Shown here piece after piece: positions 8,458 through 16,923 of a stretch of DNA of 64,000 bases. The notes under the pieces were generated by a model. It searched no databases and was not told where the DNA came from. It was given only the letters and a program-made list of their open reading frames with translations. Origin of the DNA: CAVQGZ01 sp963712175 (GTDB lineage: Bacteria; Actinomycetota; Actinomycetes; Jiangellales; Jiangellaceae). The position numbers and the translations under genes are program-made. The DNA is taken from positions 62,001 through 126,000 of the forward strand of contig CAVQGZ010000008.1 of assembly GCA_963712175.1 (NCBI GenBank). Direction: 5' to 3'. Position 1 is the stretch's first letter. Each line of letters starts with the position of its first letter.

Positions 8458-8973
8458 TCAGCCGTACGTGTCCCGGGGTCCCCGGCCCTTGACTCGGCGG
8501 GGTCCTCGCACCCACGACGGCGCGTCCGGACCCTTCACCTGAACCGTCTTCACCACACCCTCGCCGGCCTCGTCCGCGAGGCGCCTCAGCAGCTGCGGGG
8601 CCAGCATCCTCATCTGGGTGGCCCACGCGGTCGAGTCGCAGCGAACTGTGAGCACACCATCAGCGAACTGCTCGACGACGCTGTGCTCGGCCACGGCGGG
8701 CCCGACGATCTGGTCCCATCGACCGGTCACAGTGTGGACGGCCAGTCGCTGCGTCCAACCGCCAGAGCTGACGATCGCATCCATTACTGCGCCGGCAGTG
8801 GCCGGGTCGCGATCGCTGGGACCGGCAGCGCTCCAGGTCTGCTCGACCGCGCCACCCCGGCGGCGGCGCCGTGGTCGCCGCGCAGTCAGCTCGACCTCCT
8901 TGTCCACCCCGGTGCGCGCAGTCACGAAGGCGCAGGCCAGCTCGACCCCGTCGGGCTGCCACTCAGTCGACAC
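8458..8973 (-). CDS. dciA: DciA/DUF721 replicative helicase loader-like protein
   Basis: 171 residues from a GTG at 8973 that overlaps the recF stop by 11 nt. An Arg-rich linker (RRPRRRRR) is followed by the DUF721 domain: GWTQRLAVHTVTGRWDQIVGPAVAEHS, then LTVRCDSTAWATQMRMLAPQLLRRL. DUF721/DciA is the ancestral bacterial helicase operator that interacts with DnaB and DnaA; actinobacteria lack DnaC/DnaI and use DciA. The position between recF and gyrB is the standard actinobacterial location. The far upstream part of the open frame is only the recF shadow and is not included. Confidence 0.9.
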   Translation of the reverse strand: MSTEWQPDGVELACAFVTARTGVDKEVELTARRPRRRRRGGAVEQTWSAAGPSDRDPATAGAVMDAIVSSGGWTQRLAVHTVTGRWDQIVGPAVAEHSVVEQFADGVLTVRCDSTAWATQMRMLAPQLLRRLADEAGEGVVKTVQVKGPDAPSWVRGPRRVKGRGPRDTYG

Positions 8974-10123
8974 GCTCGACCAGCCCGGACACGACAGAGA
9001 AGCGACCCCCGGACACGCTGTCAGGAACGTCTGCCTCCACCGCAGCGGTGACGAGAACCTGGTCGGCCTCCCCGACCCGGTCAGCAAGGTGGGCGCGGCG
9101 ACGGCTGTCGAGCTCGGCGAACACGTCGTCCAGCATGAGCACCGGAGGGCTCTCGGAGTCGTCGGAGAGCAGGTCGAAGCTCGACAACCGCAGCGCCAGC
9201 GCCAGCGACCACGACTCCCCCTGACTGGCATAGCCACGGGCCGGCAGTTCCCCGAGCCACAGGGGCAGGTCGTCACGATGCGGACCGACGAGGGTTTGGC
9301 CACGCTCGAGCTCGACCTGGCGCGACCGCGTAAGAGCCTCGGCGATGAGCGCGGTCCACTCAGCCGCGTCGACTCCGGCGGCCTGCGCGCGGTCATCGTC
9401 CACCCCGAACGAGGTCACGCTCGGACGGTACGTCACTCGCGCAGGCGAGCTTCCCGGGGCGAGGTCGGCATAGACCGAGGCAACCAGGGGCGACAACTCG
9501 TCCAGCAGCCCCACGCGACCAGCGACGAGCTCGCCTCCCGTGCGCGCCAGATGCCCGTCCCAGACTTCGAGGGTGCTCAGGTCCACCGACCCCGACCCCC
9601 GCTGGCGACGCATGGATGCCGCAGACCTCAGCAGGGCCGACCGCTGCTTGAGCACCCGTTCGTAGTCGGCACGCACCCCGGCAAGAAGCGGTCGACGCTG
9701 GACGAGGAGCTGGTCGAGGAAACGGCGGCGCTCGGAGGGGTCACCCTTGACCACGCTGAGGTCCTCGGGGGCGAACAGGACCGTGCGCAGGAGGCCGACA
9801 ACTTCGCGGGGTGCCCGAACTGGTGAGCGATTGACGCGCGCCTTGTTCGTCCTGCCGGGGTGGAGCTCCACCTCGACAGTGAGGGACCGCTCGCCGGAGC
9901 GAAGCCTCGCGGCGACCGTGGCCTGGCGGGCTCCGGCTCGAACGAGGGGCGCATCGGTGGCCACGCGATGGCTGGACAAGGTGGACAGGTACTGGACGGC
10001 CTCCACGAGGTTCGTCTTGCCTTGCCCGTTGGGGCCGATGAACACGGTGACCCCAGGGTCGAGGCTCAGGTCGGCCGTCTCGTAGGAGCGGAAGTCACGG
10101 AGGGAGAGCGACGAGACATGCAC
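8963..10123 (-). CDS. recF: DNA replication/repair protein RecF
   Basis: 386-residue SMC-like ATPase that loads RecA at single-strand gaps with RecO and RecR. Walker A is GPNGQGKTNLVEA, the signature region lies around ASQGESWSLALALRL, and Walker B is PPVLMLDDVFAELD, followed by the D-loop and the VLVTAA switch strand. GTG start at 10123, 11 bp downstream of the gnd stop. The order dnaN-gnd-recF-dciA-gyrB is the typical actinobacterial origin arrangement. Confidence 0.97.
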   Translation of the reverse strand: MHVSSLSLRDFRSYETADLSLDPGVTVFIGPNGQGKTNLVEAVQYLSTLSSHRVATDAPLVRAGARQATVAARLRSGERSLTVEVELHPGRTNKARVNRSPVRAPREVVGLLRTVLFAPEDLSVVKGDPSERRRFLDQLLVQRRPLLAGVRADYERVLKQRSALLRSAASMRRQRGSGSVDLSTLEVWDGHLARTGGELVAGRVGLLDELSPLVASVYADLAPGSSPARVTYRPSVTSFGVDDDRAQAAGVDAAEWTALIAEALTRSRQVELERGQTLVGPHRDDLPLWLGELPARGYASQGESWSLALALRLSSFDLLSDDSESPPVLMLDDVFAELDSRRRAHLADRVGEADQVLVTAAVEADVPDSVSGGRFSVVSGLVERVD

Positions 10124-10133
10124 GTCGCGTCCC

Positions 10134-11025
10134 TCAGCGGTCGGTGCGGGGCTCGACCGCGTGCCCGCCGAACTGCTCGCGCAGCGCAGCCACCGCGCGC
10201 ATGGCAGGGGAGTCGTCCTGGCGTGAGGCGAAGCGCGCGAACAGGGCGGCTGAGATCACAGGTACCGGTACCGCGTTCACCACCGCCTCGTCCACCGTCC
10301 ATCGCCCCTCGCCGGAATCGGCCACGACCCCTCGCAGGTCGCTCAGCCCTGGATCCTCCTCCAGCGCCGCCACCAGCAGCTCCAGCAGCCAAGAACGGAT
10401 CACGGTGCCGCGGGACCACCCTCTCACCACGCCCGCCACGTCGGACACGACCGGCGAGGAGCTCGAGCAGCTCGTAACCTTCGGCGTAGGCCTGCATGAG
10501 CCCGTACTCGATGCCGTTGTGCACCATCTTCGCGTAGTGGCCCGCCCCCACCCCACCCGCGTGGGAGAACCCCAGGTCTCGCGGACCCTCGGGCCGCAGC
10601 GTGTCGAATGCCGGCATCATGCGGGCGACGTCCACCTCGTCGCCACCCACCATCAACCCGTAGCCGTACTCTCGCCCCCACACCCCGCCCGAGACCCCGC
10701 AGTCGAGGTAGCGGACACCAGGGGCCGCGAGGATGCGCGCATGCTCGGCGTCGTCGCTCCACTTGCTGTTGCCGCCGTCGATGACCAGGTCATCAGCCTC
10801 AAGCAGGGTGGCGAGCTCCTCGATCGTGAACCTCGTGGCAGCACCTGCGGGCACCATGACCCACACATGCCGAGGGCGGGCCAGTCGTGCCACCAGATCG
10901 ACCAGGTTCTCCGCATCGCTGCGCGAACGGTCCTGGTCGTACCCGAGCACCTCGTGACCACCAGCGACGAGGCGATCACGCATGTTGGCACCCATGCGAC
11001 CCAGGCCGATCATTGCCAGCTGCAT
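10134..11025 (-). pseudogene. gnd: 6-phosphogluconate dehydrogenase (decarboxylating), frameshifted as sequenced
   Basis: The oxidative pentose-phosphate enzyme that makes ribulose-5-phosphate plus NAD(P)H. The N-terminal Rossmann domain is intact (MQLAMIGLGRMGANM, then VIDGGNSKWSDD) and the substrate-binding GVSGGVWG and GHYAKMVHNGIEYG segments are present. Near 10455-10470 the reading frame breaks: the upstream frame ends in YELLELLAG plus unrelated Arg/Gly residues, while the C-terminal domain (RSWLLELLV, DSGEGRWTVDEA, FGGHAV) continues in another frame. Dropping one base in the GAGCTGCTCGAGCTCC stretch restores a protein of about 296 residues, the normal length for this GntZ/YqeC-type family. 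The gene may be inactive, or this may be a sequencing error. It sits between dnaN and recF as usual. Confidence 0.85.
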
Positions 11026-11069
11026 GGTGTCTCCTCGCCTCGGACCCTGGGCACCTACCTGACAGGCAG

Positions 11070-12185
11070 TCAGCCGGCGAGTCGCACCGGCATCAGCAGA
11101 TACCGGTAGTCGGGATGAGTCGGCCCTTCCATCTCGCCAGCACCCTGCAGAACTGCTGGTCGAGCCGGCTGGGTGAAGCTCAGGACAGCGATGGGGGCGT
11201 CGATGGCGCCCAGCCCGTCGAGTAGGTAGCTCGGGTTGAAACCAATGGTCAGACCCTCCCCGACGACCTGGCCGGGCAGCGACTCCGAGGCTTGGGCGTC
11301 CTCCCCGCTCGATGCCTCGAGGGTCACCTCATCCGTTCCAAACGTCATCCGTACCGGCGAGCTCCGATCTGCCACCAGAGCAACGCGCTTGACCGACTCG
11401 ACCAGCCGAGCAGTATCGATCCGCGCCACCGTGGCCGACTCACTCGGGAACAACGTCCGGTACTTCGGGAACTCCCCGTCGATGAGTCGGGTAGTGCTGC
11501 GTCGGTCCGCGGTTGACAGTCCGAGCAGGCCGCTGGTGTCCAGCCCGATCTCCACGTCGCCGCCACCGAACGACTTCGCCGTCTCGGCCAGCGATCGGGC
11601 TGGTACGAGCGCCACGGCCGACGAACCCGGTCGCACGGGCTCCCATGCCAGCTCACGTACGGCCAGCCGGTAGCGGTCGGTCGCCGCCAACGTCAGCTGG
11701 TCACCGTCGATCTCGATCCGGATCCCTGTCAGAACCGGGAGCATGTCGTCACGGCCCGAGGCCACGACCACCTGGGCGACAGCTTCGGCCAGCACCGGGC
11801 CAGGGATCCGCCCGACCGTCTCCGGTACCTCGGGCAGCACCGGGTAGTCCTCGACGGGGAGGGACTGCAGCGTGAAGCGCGACGATCCGCACGTCACGGT
11901 GACCTTGCCCGCCTCGGCCACCAGGTCGACCGGCCGTGACGGTAGAGCTCGGGTGATGTCGGCCAGAAGTCGGCCAGAGACGAGCGAGACCCCCGCGTCG
12001 ACGACGTCGGCGTCGAACGACACCTCACCGAAGTCCTCGTGGTCGTAGCCGGCCACTCGTACCGCGTCGGCGTCGGCCTCCACCCGTAGCGCCGCGAGCA
12101 CGGGCAGCGTCGGTCGACTGGGCAGCGTGCGGGCTGCCCACGCCACTCCGTCGGCCAAGACGTCGCGTTCGATTCGGAATTTCAC
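11070..12185 (-). CDS. dnaN: DNA polymerase III beta subunit (sliding clamp)
   Basis: 371 residues from the GTG at 12185, which has an AAAGGGA site and starts VKFRIERDVLADGVAW, the family N-terminus. Three clamp domains are present. The end, DYRYLLMPVRLAG, is the conserved C-terminus that contributes to the partner-binding pocket. The homodimeric ring tethers DNA polymerase III and other enzymes to DNA. Residues upstream of this GTG in the open frame are not conserved clamp sequence. The gene lies immediately beyond oriC from dnaA. Confidence 0.97.
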   Translation of the reverse strand: MKFRIERDVLADGVAWAARTLPSRPTLPVLAALRVEADADAVRVAGYDHEDFGEVSFDADVVDAGVSLVSGRLLADITRALPSRPVDLVAEAGKVTVTCGSSRFTLQSLPVEDYPVLPEVPETVGRIPGPVLAEAVAQVVVASGRDDMLPVLTGIRIEIDGDQLTLAATDRYRLAVRELAWEPVRPGSSAVALVPARSLAETAKSFGGGDVEIGLDTSGLLGLSTADRRSTTRLIDGEFPKYRTLFPSESATVARIDTARLVESVKRVALVADRSSPVRMTFGTDEVTLEASSGEDAQASESLPGQVVGEGLTIGFNPSYLLDGLGAIDAPIAVLSFTQPARPAVLQGAGEMEGPTHPDYRYLLMPVRLAG

Positions 12186-12530
12186 TGCTGTCCCTTTCTG
12201 ACCAGCCTCGGCGTGCGACGCCGTGGCACTGGCGATCTTTCCACACACACCCCGGCCCCCCACGAGTCAGACATGTCTTCTGAGGATGTGTCTCTCGTCG
12301 TCGTCATAGGGGCGGTGGATTCTGTGGACAAGACCTACTTGCCCTGGTGAGGGACCTGTAGGCAGGGGAGAACTTGGGGACGGGCGGGCCGCTCACCGAG
12401 GATGACAAGCGGGCTGTCGTGGACAGGCAGACCACTCCGTCACACTGCCCGTTCTTATCCACAGGATTTCCACAGGAACATCCCCGGTGTAGCGGGGTGC
12501 GTCCACAGCATGGCTCGGCCAGAGTGAGGC
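12186..12530. other. Origin of replication (oriC), dnaA-dnaN intergenic region
   Basis: 345 bp without a gene between dnaA and dnaN. Perfect DnaA boxes are TTATCCACA at 12455-12463 (plus) and TTGTCCACA at 12323-12331 (minus). Weaker matches include ATTTCCACA at 12466-12474 and GCGTCCACA at 12499-12507; another perfect TTGTCCACA lies at 14125-14133, just upstream of dnaA. A DnaA-box cluster between dnaA and dnaN is the expected actinobacterial oriC. It is shorter than the oriC of Streptomyces, and no obvious AT-rich unwinding tract is visible. The region must also hold the dnaN promoter. Confidence 0.85.
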
Positions 12531-14105
12531 TCACGCGCGCGAGCTCTGCCGGATCCGGTTGGTCAGCTCAGTCACCTGGTTGAACACCGATCGCCGCTCG
12601 GCCATGAGAGTCCTGATCTTGCGGTCGGCATGCATCACCGTCGTGTGGTCGCGGCCACCGAACTCCTGGCCGATCTTCGGCAACGACAGGTCTGTCAGCT
12701 CTCGACACAGGTACATCGCGATCTGCCGGGCGGTGACCAGCGTGCGACTGCGGCTCGTCCCGAGAAGGTCGTCGATACCGAGGTCGAAGTAGCCGGCAGT
12801 CTGGGCGATGATCGTCGCGGCGCCGATATCTGGTGCCGCGCTGGTGGGCATCAGGTCCTTCAGGACGACTTCGGCGAGCGGAAGGTCGACCGGCTGACGG
12901 TTGAGGCTCGCGAACGCGGTCACCCGCACCAGCGACCCCTCGAGCTCGCGGATGTTCGTGTCGATCCGGCTGGCGATGAAGGCCAGCACGTCCTGAGGAA
13001 CCGCCAGGCGGTCAGCGGCAGCCTTCTTGGACAGGATCGCGATACGCGTCTCGAGGTCGGGTGGCTGGACGTCGGTGATGAGTCCCCAGGTGAACCGGTT
13101 TCGTAGACGGTCCTCGAGCTCAGCGAACTCCTTCGGCGGCCGGTCGGACGTGATCACGATCTGCTTGTTGGCGTTGTGCAGCGCGTTGAAGGTGTGGAAG
13201 AACTCCTCCTGCGTCTGGATCTTGCCTTCCAGGAACTGGATGTCGTCGATGAGCAGGACGTCGACGTCGCGGTACCGGCGATGGAAGGCCGAGGCACGGT
13301 CGTCGCGGATGGAGTTGATGAAGTCGTTCGTGAACTCCTCGCTGGACACGTACCGGACCCGCGTGCCGGGGTAGACCTCCGCGGCGTAGTGACCGATCGC
13401 GTGCAGCAGGTGGGTCTTGCCCAGTCCTGACTCGCCGTACACCAGCAGTGGGTTGTAGGCCTTGCCTGGCGCCTCGGCTACCGCCACGGCCGCCGCGTGG
13501 GCGAACCGGTTGCTCGCGCCGATCACGAATCGGTCGAAGGTGTACCTGGGGTTCAGGGCGACCACGTCACGCCGCCCTGCAGCGGGCGTCGTGAGCACAG
13601 TCGGCATGGGCGGCGGTTCAGGAGCCGCGGAGGAGGGCGGTGGCCCGGTGTCGTCGGGGGCGGTGGGCTCGGCCGCGACGAGGTCGTGACCTGCTGCCGA
13701 CGTCGTGTCGGGTGAAGGCGAGGTGGGTGGCTGACCCGGCGGCTGAACCTGCGGGCTCGCCCCAGCCACGACCTCGATCACCACACCGATCGACCGGTCC
13801 AACCGTCGCGAGAGGGTGGTGACCAGCAGGCCGAGAGCGCGGCGCTCGAGCTGGCTCTTCGCGTACTCGCTCGGGGCGACGGCCACCACTGTGTTCTGGA
13901 CCATCGTGACTGGTCTCGCCTGAGCGAGAAACGCGGCGACGGCAGGCCCGATGTCCGGTGAGATGGCGTCCACGGCGTCGTCCCACAGCCTGGACAGGTC
14001 GAGACCCGACGGTTGGGCAGGGCCGCCACCGTCAGCCGACGTCGCGGGGCGACCCTCGTCGTCTGAGTATTCGGAGTCGCCGGCTGCTCGTGGCTGGTCG
14101 GTCAC
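12531..14105 (-). CDS. dnaA: Chromosomal replication initiator protein DnaA
   Basis: 524 residues from the GTG at 14105, preceded by GGGGGA; a second GTG at 14132 would add nine residues but overlaps a DnaA box. Domain I (about 30-110) starts LSRLWDDAVDAI. Domain II is a long Pro/Ser/Ala linker (about 135-190), typical of actinobacteria. Domain III is the AAA+ ATPase with NPLLVYGESGLGKTHLLHAIG (Walker A) and DVLLIDDIQFLEGK (Walker B). Domain IV ends with GGRDHTTVMHADRKI, the DnaA-box-binding helix-turn-helix. It initiates replication at the adjacent oriC and probably autoregulates through the box at 14125-14133. Confidence 0.98.
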   Translation of the reverse strand: MTDQPRAAGDSEYSDDEGRPATSADGGGPAQPSGLDLSRLWDDAVDAISPDIGPAVAAFLAQARPVTMVQNTVVAVAPSEYAKSQLERRALGLLVTTLSRRLDRSIGVVIEVVAGASPQVQPPGQPPTSPSPDTTSAAGHDLVAAEPTAPDDTGPPPSSAAPEPPPMPTVLTTPAAGRRDVVALNPRYTFDRFVIGASNRFAHAAAVAVAEAPGKAYNPLLVYGESGLGKTHLLHAIGHYAAEVYPGTRVRYVSSEEFTNDFINSIRDDRASAFHRRYRDVDVLLIDDIQFLEGKIQTQEEFFHTFNALHNANKQIVITSDRPPKEFAELEDRLRNRFTWGLITDVQPPDLETRIAILSKKAAADRLAVPQDVLAFIASRIDTNIRELEGSLVRVTAFASLNRQPVDLPLAEVVLKDLMPTSAAPDIGAATIIAQTAGYFDLGIDDLLGTSRSRTLVTARQIAMYLCRELTDLSLPKIGQEFGGRDHTTVMHADRKIRTLMAERRSVFNQVTELTNRIRQSSRA

Positions 14106-14525
14106 CCATCCCCCGTCCACACCGTTGTCCACAGGCTGGGGACAGGTGATGGCAGCCCGCGCGCGCCAGCGCGCTCAGGGAGCCAGCTCCGACGTCGCCG
14201 CCGTGATCGATGTCTCGTTCATCGCTGCGTGCCCGTCACGTGGTCGCCACGAGCAGACGCGTGACGCTACCCGGGGTCAGGGCTCGTGGCAACGGTCGAT
14301 CCACACGTGCGACGCGCTCGAGTGCCGGGCCGAGGACGTGTCGTGGCAGGGAGACGGTTTGACCCGCTGAACAGGGGTGACGTACCCTTGCTGGTCTTGT
14401 ACGACATGCCTCACCCAGGCTCTTGTTGACCTGGTAGCGAACCAGCACGGCGCACGAGCCGCGACGGGGTCGCCGCTGGTCCACCCTGGCAGGCAACGAC
14501 ACTGCTGACCTACGGGAGCCCTGAC
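14106..14525. promoter_or_regulatory. Divergent dnaA/rpmH promoter region
   Basis: 420-bp gap between the divergent dnaA and rpmH genes with no convincing small gene on either strand. A perfect DnaA box (TTGTCCACA, 14125-14133) lies 20-28 bp upstream of the chosen dnaA start, well placed for autorepression. The rpmH side has a TTGTTGACC stretch near 14423-14431 that could be part of a promoter. A GGGAG ribosome site sits just before rpmH. I see no repeat or riboswitch. Confidence 0.55.
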
Positions 14526-14660
14526 GTGAAGCGCACCTTTCAGCCGAACAACCGCAAGCGGGCCAAGACGCACGGTTTTCGCGTCCGGATGCGCACGCGC
14601 GCGGGGCGGTCCGTCGTCAAGTCGCGTCGCTCCAAGGGTCGCACCCGGCTGACGGCCTGA
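14526..14660 (+). CDS. rpmH: 50S ribosomal protein L34
   Basis: 44-residue, very basic protein VKRTFQPNNRKRAKTHGFRV..., ending KGRTRLTA; it matches L34 at every conserved block. GTG start with a GGGAG site. It heads the rpmH-rnpA-yidD-yidC-jag-rsmG run diverging from dnaA. Confidence 0.98.
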   Translation: MKRTFQPNNRKRAKTHGFRVRMRTRAGRSVVKSRRSKGRTRLTA

Positions 14661-14665
14661 CCTTC

Positions 14666-15040
14666 GTGCTGGCGGCACGCCACCGACTCCGTCGTTCCGA
14701 CGACTTTCGTCGCACCGTGCGGCGCGGGCGTAGTTCAGCTCGCGCGACCCTCGTCGTCCACGAGCTGATGGCGCCGACAGCCGAGCCGCGCGATCCGGCA
14801 AAGGTCGGTCTCGTCGTCGGGCGCGGGGTGGGTGGGGCAGTGGTGCGCAACACCGTCGCTCGGCGGCTGCGCCATCTCATGGCGCAACGAGTCTCCACCC
14901 TGGAACCGGGCAGCATCGTGGTGATTAGGGCAACCCCGAGGGCTTCCTCGGCAAGCACGAGCACGCTCGAGCGCGATCTCGACGCGTGCCTGCGCACCCT
15001 TCGGCACCACCGGTCAGCAAGCTCCCCGAGGCACCTGTGA
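14666..15040 (+). CDS. rnpA: Ribonuclease P protein component
   Basis: 124-residue protein subunit of RNase P, which helps the catalytic RNA remove 5' leaders from pre-tRNAs. It starts VLAARHRLRRSDDFRRTVRRG and contains the RNR signature in GAVVRNTVARRLRHL. GTG start 5 bp after the rpmH stop; its stop overlaps the yidD start (GTGA). Confidence 0.96.
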   Translation: MLAARHRLRRSDDFRRTVRRGRSSARATLVVHELMAPTAEPRDPAKVGLVVGRGVGGAVVRNTVARRLRHLMAQRVSTLEPGSIVVIRATPRASSASTSTLERDLDACLRTLRHHRSASSPRHL

Positions 15041-15363
15041 CCTGGCTTCTGACCAGGCTGATTCGCCTGTACCAGATCACGATCAGTCCCCTTCTGGGCC
15101 CGTCGTGCCGGTACCACCCCTCCTGCTCGTCGTACGCGATGACGTCGCTGCAGAAGCACGGGGCACTGCGTGGTTCATGGCTGGCAGTTCGCCGCCTCGG
15201 GCGTTGCCATCCCTTCACCGACGGTGGAGTCGACCTCGTGCCCGAGCCGGAGGACTACCGTTGGTGGGGCCGGTGCCCCGGGCACGACCCTGACACCCCG
15301 GCCTCGCCACGTCATCGCCACACCACGCAGCACAACGACGCTGCGGCAGCCGAAGGAGCCTGA
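15037..15363 (+). CDS. yidD: Membrane protein insertion efficiency factor YidD
   Basis: 108 residues from the GTG at 15037. The N-terminal amphipathic helix reads VTWLLTRLIRLYQITISP, followed by the family motif GPSCRYHPSCSSYAMTSLQKHG with its three cysteines, then GRCHPF. YidD is a small inner-surface protein thought to aid YidC-dependent membrane insertion. The His-rich tail after about residue 80 is variable. Overlaps rnpA by 4 nt, indicating coupled translation. Confidence 0.95.
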   Translation: MTWLLTRLIRLYQITISPLLGPSCRYHPSCSSYAMTSLQKHGALRGSWLAVRRLGRCHPFTDGGVDLVPEPEDYRWWGRCPGHDPDTPASPRHRHTTQHNDAAAAEGA

Positions 15364-15370
15364 CCCACCC

Positions 15371-16330
15371 GTGGACACCGTTCTCGCCCCGCTCTACTGG
15401 GTCGTGTCGTGGATCATGATCGGCTGGCACGAGTTCTTCAGCCTGTTCATGGACGCCGACGCGGGCGGTACCTGGGCGCTTTCGATCGTCGGTCTCGTCG
15501 TCGTCATGCGGGTGCTGCTGATCCCGCTGTTCGTGCGCCAGATCAAGTCCATGCGCAACATGCAGCTGATCCAGCCTCAGATGCGTGAGCTTCAGGCCAA
15601 GTACGGCCACGACAAGGAGAAGCTCAGCCAGGAGATGATGAAGCTGTACAAGGAGACGGGCAGCAACCCCTTCTCCTCGTGCCTTCCTGTCCTGGCCCAG
15701 GCGCCGTTCTTCTTCGCCCTCTTCCGAGTCCTCAACGGCATCGCCGAGGACGTCCCACGCGGAGCCTTCGGCAGCTATCCCGAGCTGTTCGAGAGCCTGT
15801 CGAACTCGACGGTGTTCGGCGCCCCGCTGGCGGCCTCGTTCGCCACCGCGTTCGACTACCCGAACCCGACCACGACGCGGATCATCGCCGCGGTGATGGT
15901 CGTCCTGATGACGAGCACGACGTTCTTCACCCAGCGGCAGCTGATGCGGCAGAACATGCCCAAGACCGCTCTGGAGGGCCCCTTCGCCCAGCAGCAGAAG
16001 ATCCTGCTCTACGTCCTGCCGCTGATGTTCCTCTTCTCCGGCTACTACTTCCCGCTCGGAGTCGTCCTCTACTGGCTGACCAGCAACATCTGGACCATGG
16101 GGCAGCAGTTCTACGTCATCCGCCGGATGCCTGCTCCAGGGACCCCGGCCGAGGAGGCCATGCGCCGCCGCAAGGAGGCGAAGTCGGGTCGCAAGGGCCA
16201 AGAGCTGCCGCCGGCTGACGCCTCGACCAACGTCGTCGTCGCCGAGCCGAGCCCGATCAGCTCCACACCGAAACGCCAGCAGCCGAAGAAGCAGAGCCGT
16301 AGCCAACGCAAGAAGAGCGGCAAGAAGTAG
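15371..16330 (+). CDS. yidC: Membrane protein insertase YidC
   Basis: 319 residues from the GTG at 15371 (VDTVLAPLYWVVSWIMIGWHEFFS), the compact actinobacterial/Gram-positive YidC type with no large periplasmic domain. There are five membrane segments: WALSIVGLVVVMRVLLIPLFVRQIKSMRNMQ holds the conserved Arg of the hydrophilic groove, and NPFSSCLPVLAQAPFFFALFRVL and the QQKILLYVLPLMFLFSGYYFPLGVVLYWL segments follow. The very basic C-tail (KKQSRSQRKKSGKK) can contact ribosomes. It inserts and folds membrane proteins alone or with SecYEG. The open frame upstream of 15371 is yidD shadow. Confidence 0.97.
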   Translation: MDTVLAPLYWVVSWIMIGWHEFFSLFMDADAGGTWALSIVGLVVVMRVLLIPLFVRQIKSMRNMQLIQPQMRELQAKYGHDKEKLSQEMMKLYKETGSNPFSSCLPVLAQAPFFFALFRVLNGIAEDVPRGAFGSYPELFESLSNSTVFGAPLAASFATAFDYPNPTTTRIIAAVMVVLMTSTTFFTQRQLMRQNMPKTALEGPFAQQQKILLYVLPLMFLFSGYYFPLGVVLYWLTSNIWTMGQQFYVIRRMPAPGTPAEEAMRRRKEAKSGRKGQELPPADASTNVVVAEPSPISSTPKRQQPKKQSRSQRKKSGKK

Positions 16331-16354
16331 TGCCGCCGAGACTCAGGAGTATGT

Positions 16355-16891
16355 GTGACCGAGCCCGTGACCGAGCCCGACGAGGCGATCGCAGCGACGG
16401 CAGCCGAGGCCGACGACCTTGGCGCTGACCTGGAGCGCGAGTCCGACATCGCCGCGGACTACATCGAAGGTCTTCTGGACGTTCTCGACATCGCAGGTGA
16501 CATCGACATGGACGTCGAGGGCGTTCGTGCGACGGTCTCCGTGGTCCCCGACCCAGAGGATCCGACAGCGCTGGATGCCTTGGTGGGGCGCGAGGGCGAG
16601 GTTCTCGACGCGTTGCAGGATCTCGCGCGGCTTGCCGTGGCCGCGCAGACCGGGGAGCGCAGCCGCCTGATGCTCGACGTCGCGCGTTTCCGTGCCATGC
16701 GGCGAGAAGAGCTCGCGGCCCTGGCTCGATCGGTCATCGACGCGGTAACAGCCTCGGGAGAGGCTGCCCGGCTGGAGCCCATGACCCCGTTCGAGCGCAA
16801 GGTCGTCCACGACACCGTGGCAGCAGCCGGACTTGTGAGCGAGTCCGACGGTGAGGAGCCCCACCGCTGCGTCGTCGTGAGGCCGGCGTAG
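16355..16891 (+). CDS. jag: Jag/KhpB family RNA-binding protein (KH and R3H domains)
   Basis: 178 residues. An acidic N-terminus of about 35 residues is followed by a KH-like domain (GRE-GEVLDALQDLARLAV replaces the GxxG loop region) and a C-terminal R3H domain with RFRAMRREELAALARSVIDAV and the ending EPHRCVVVRP. KhpB/Jag proteins bind RNA, often with KhpA, and influence cell elongation and division. Encoded between yidC and rsmG, its invariant actinobacterial location. GTG start with an AGGAG site. Confidence 0.95.
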   Translation: MTEPVTEPDEAIAATAAEADDLGADLERESDIAADYIEGLLDVLDIAGDIDMDVEGVRATVSVVPDPEDPTALDALVGREGEVLDALQDLARLAVAAQTGERSRLMLDVARFRAMRREELAALARSVIDAVTASGEAARLEPMTPFERKVVHDTVAAAGLVSESDGEEPHRCVVVRPA

Positions 16892-16909
16892 CGAGCTCGA
16901 CGCGGCGAC

Positions 16910-16923
16910 GTTTCACGTGGAAC
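16910..16923. other. parS-like site directly before rsmG
   Basis: GTTTCACGTGGAAC differs by one base from the ParB-binding palindrome GTTTCACGTGAAAC found intact at 17731. It ends immediately before the rsmG ATG, so ParB bound here could cover the rsmG translation start region. ParB nucleates at parS for chromosome segregation. Confidence 0.8.
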
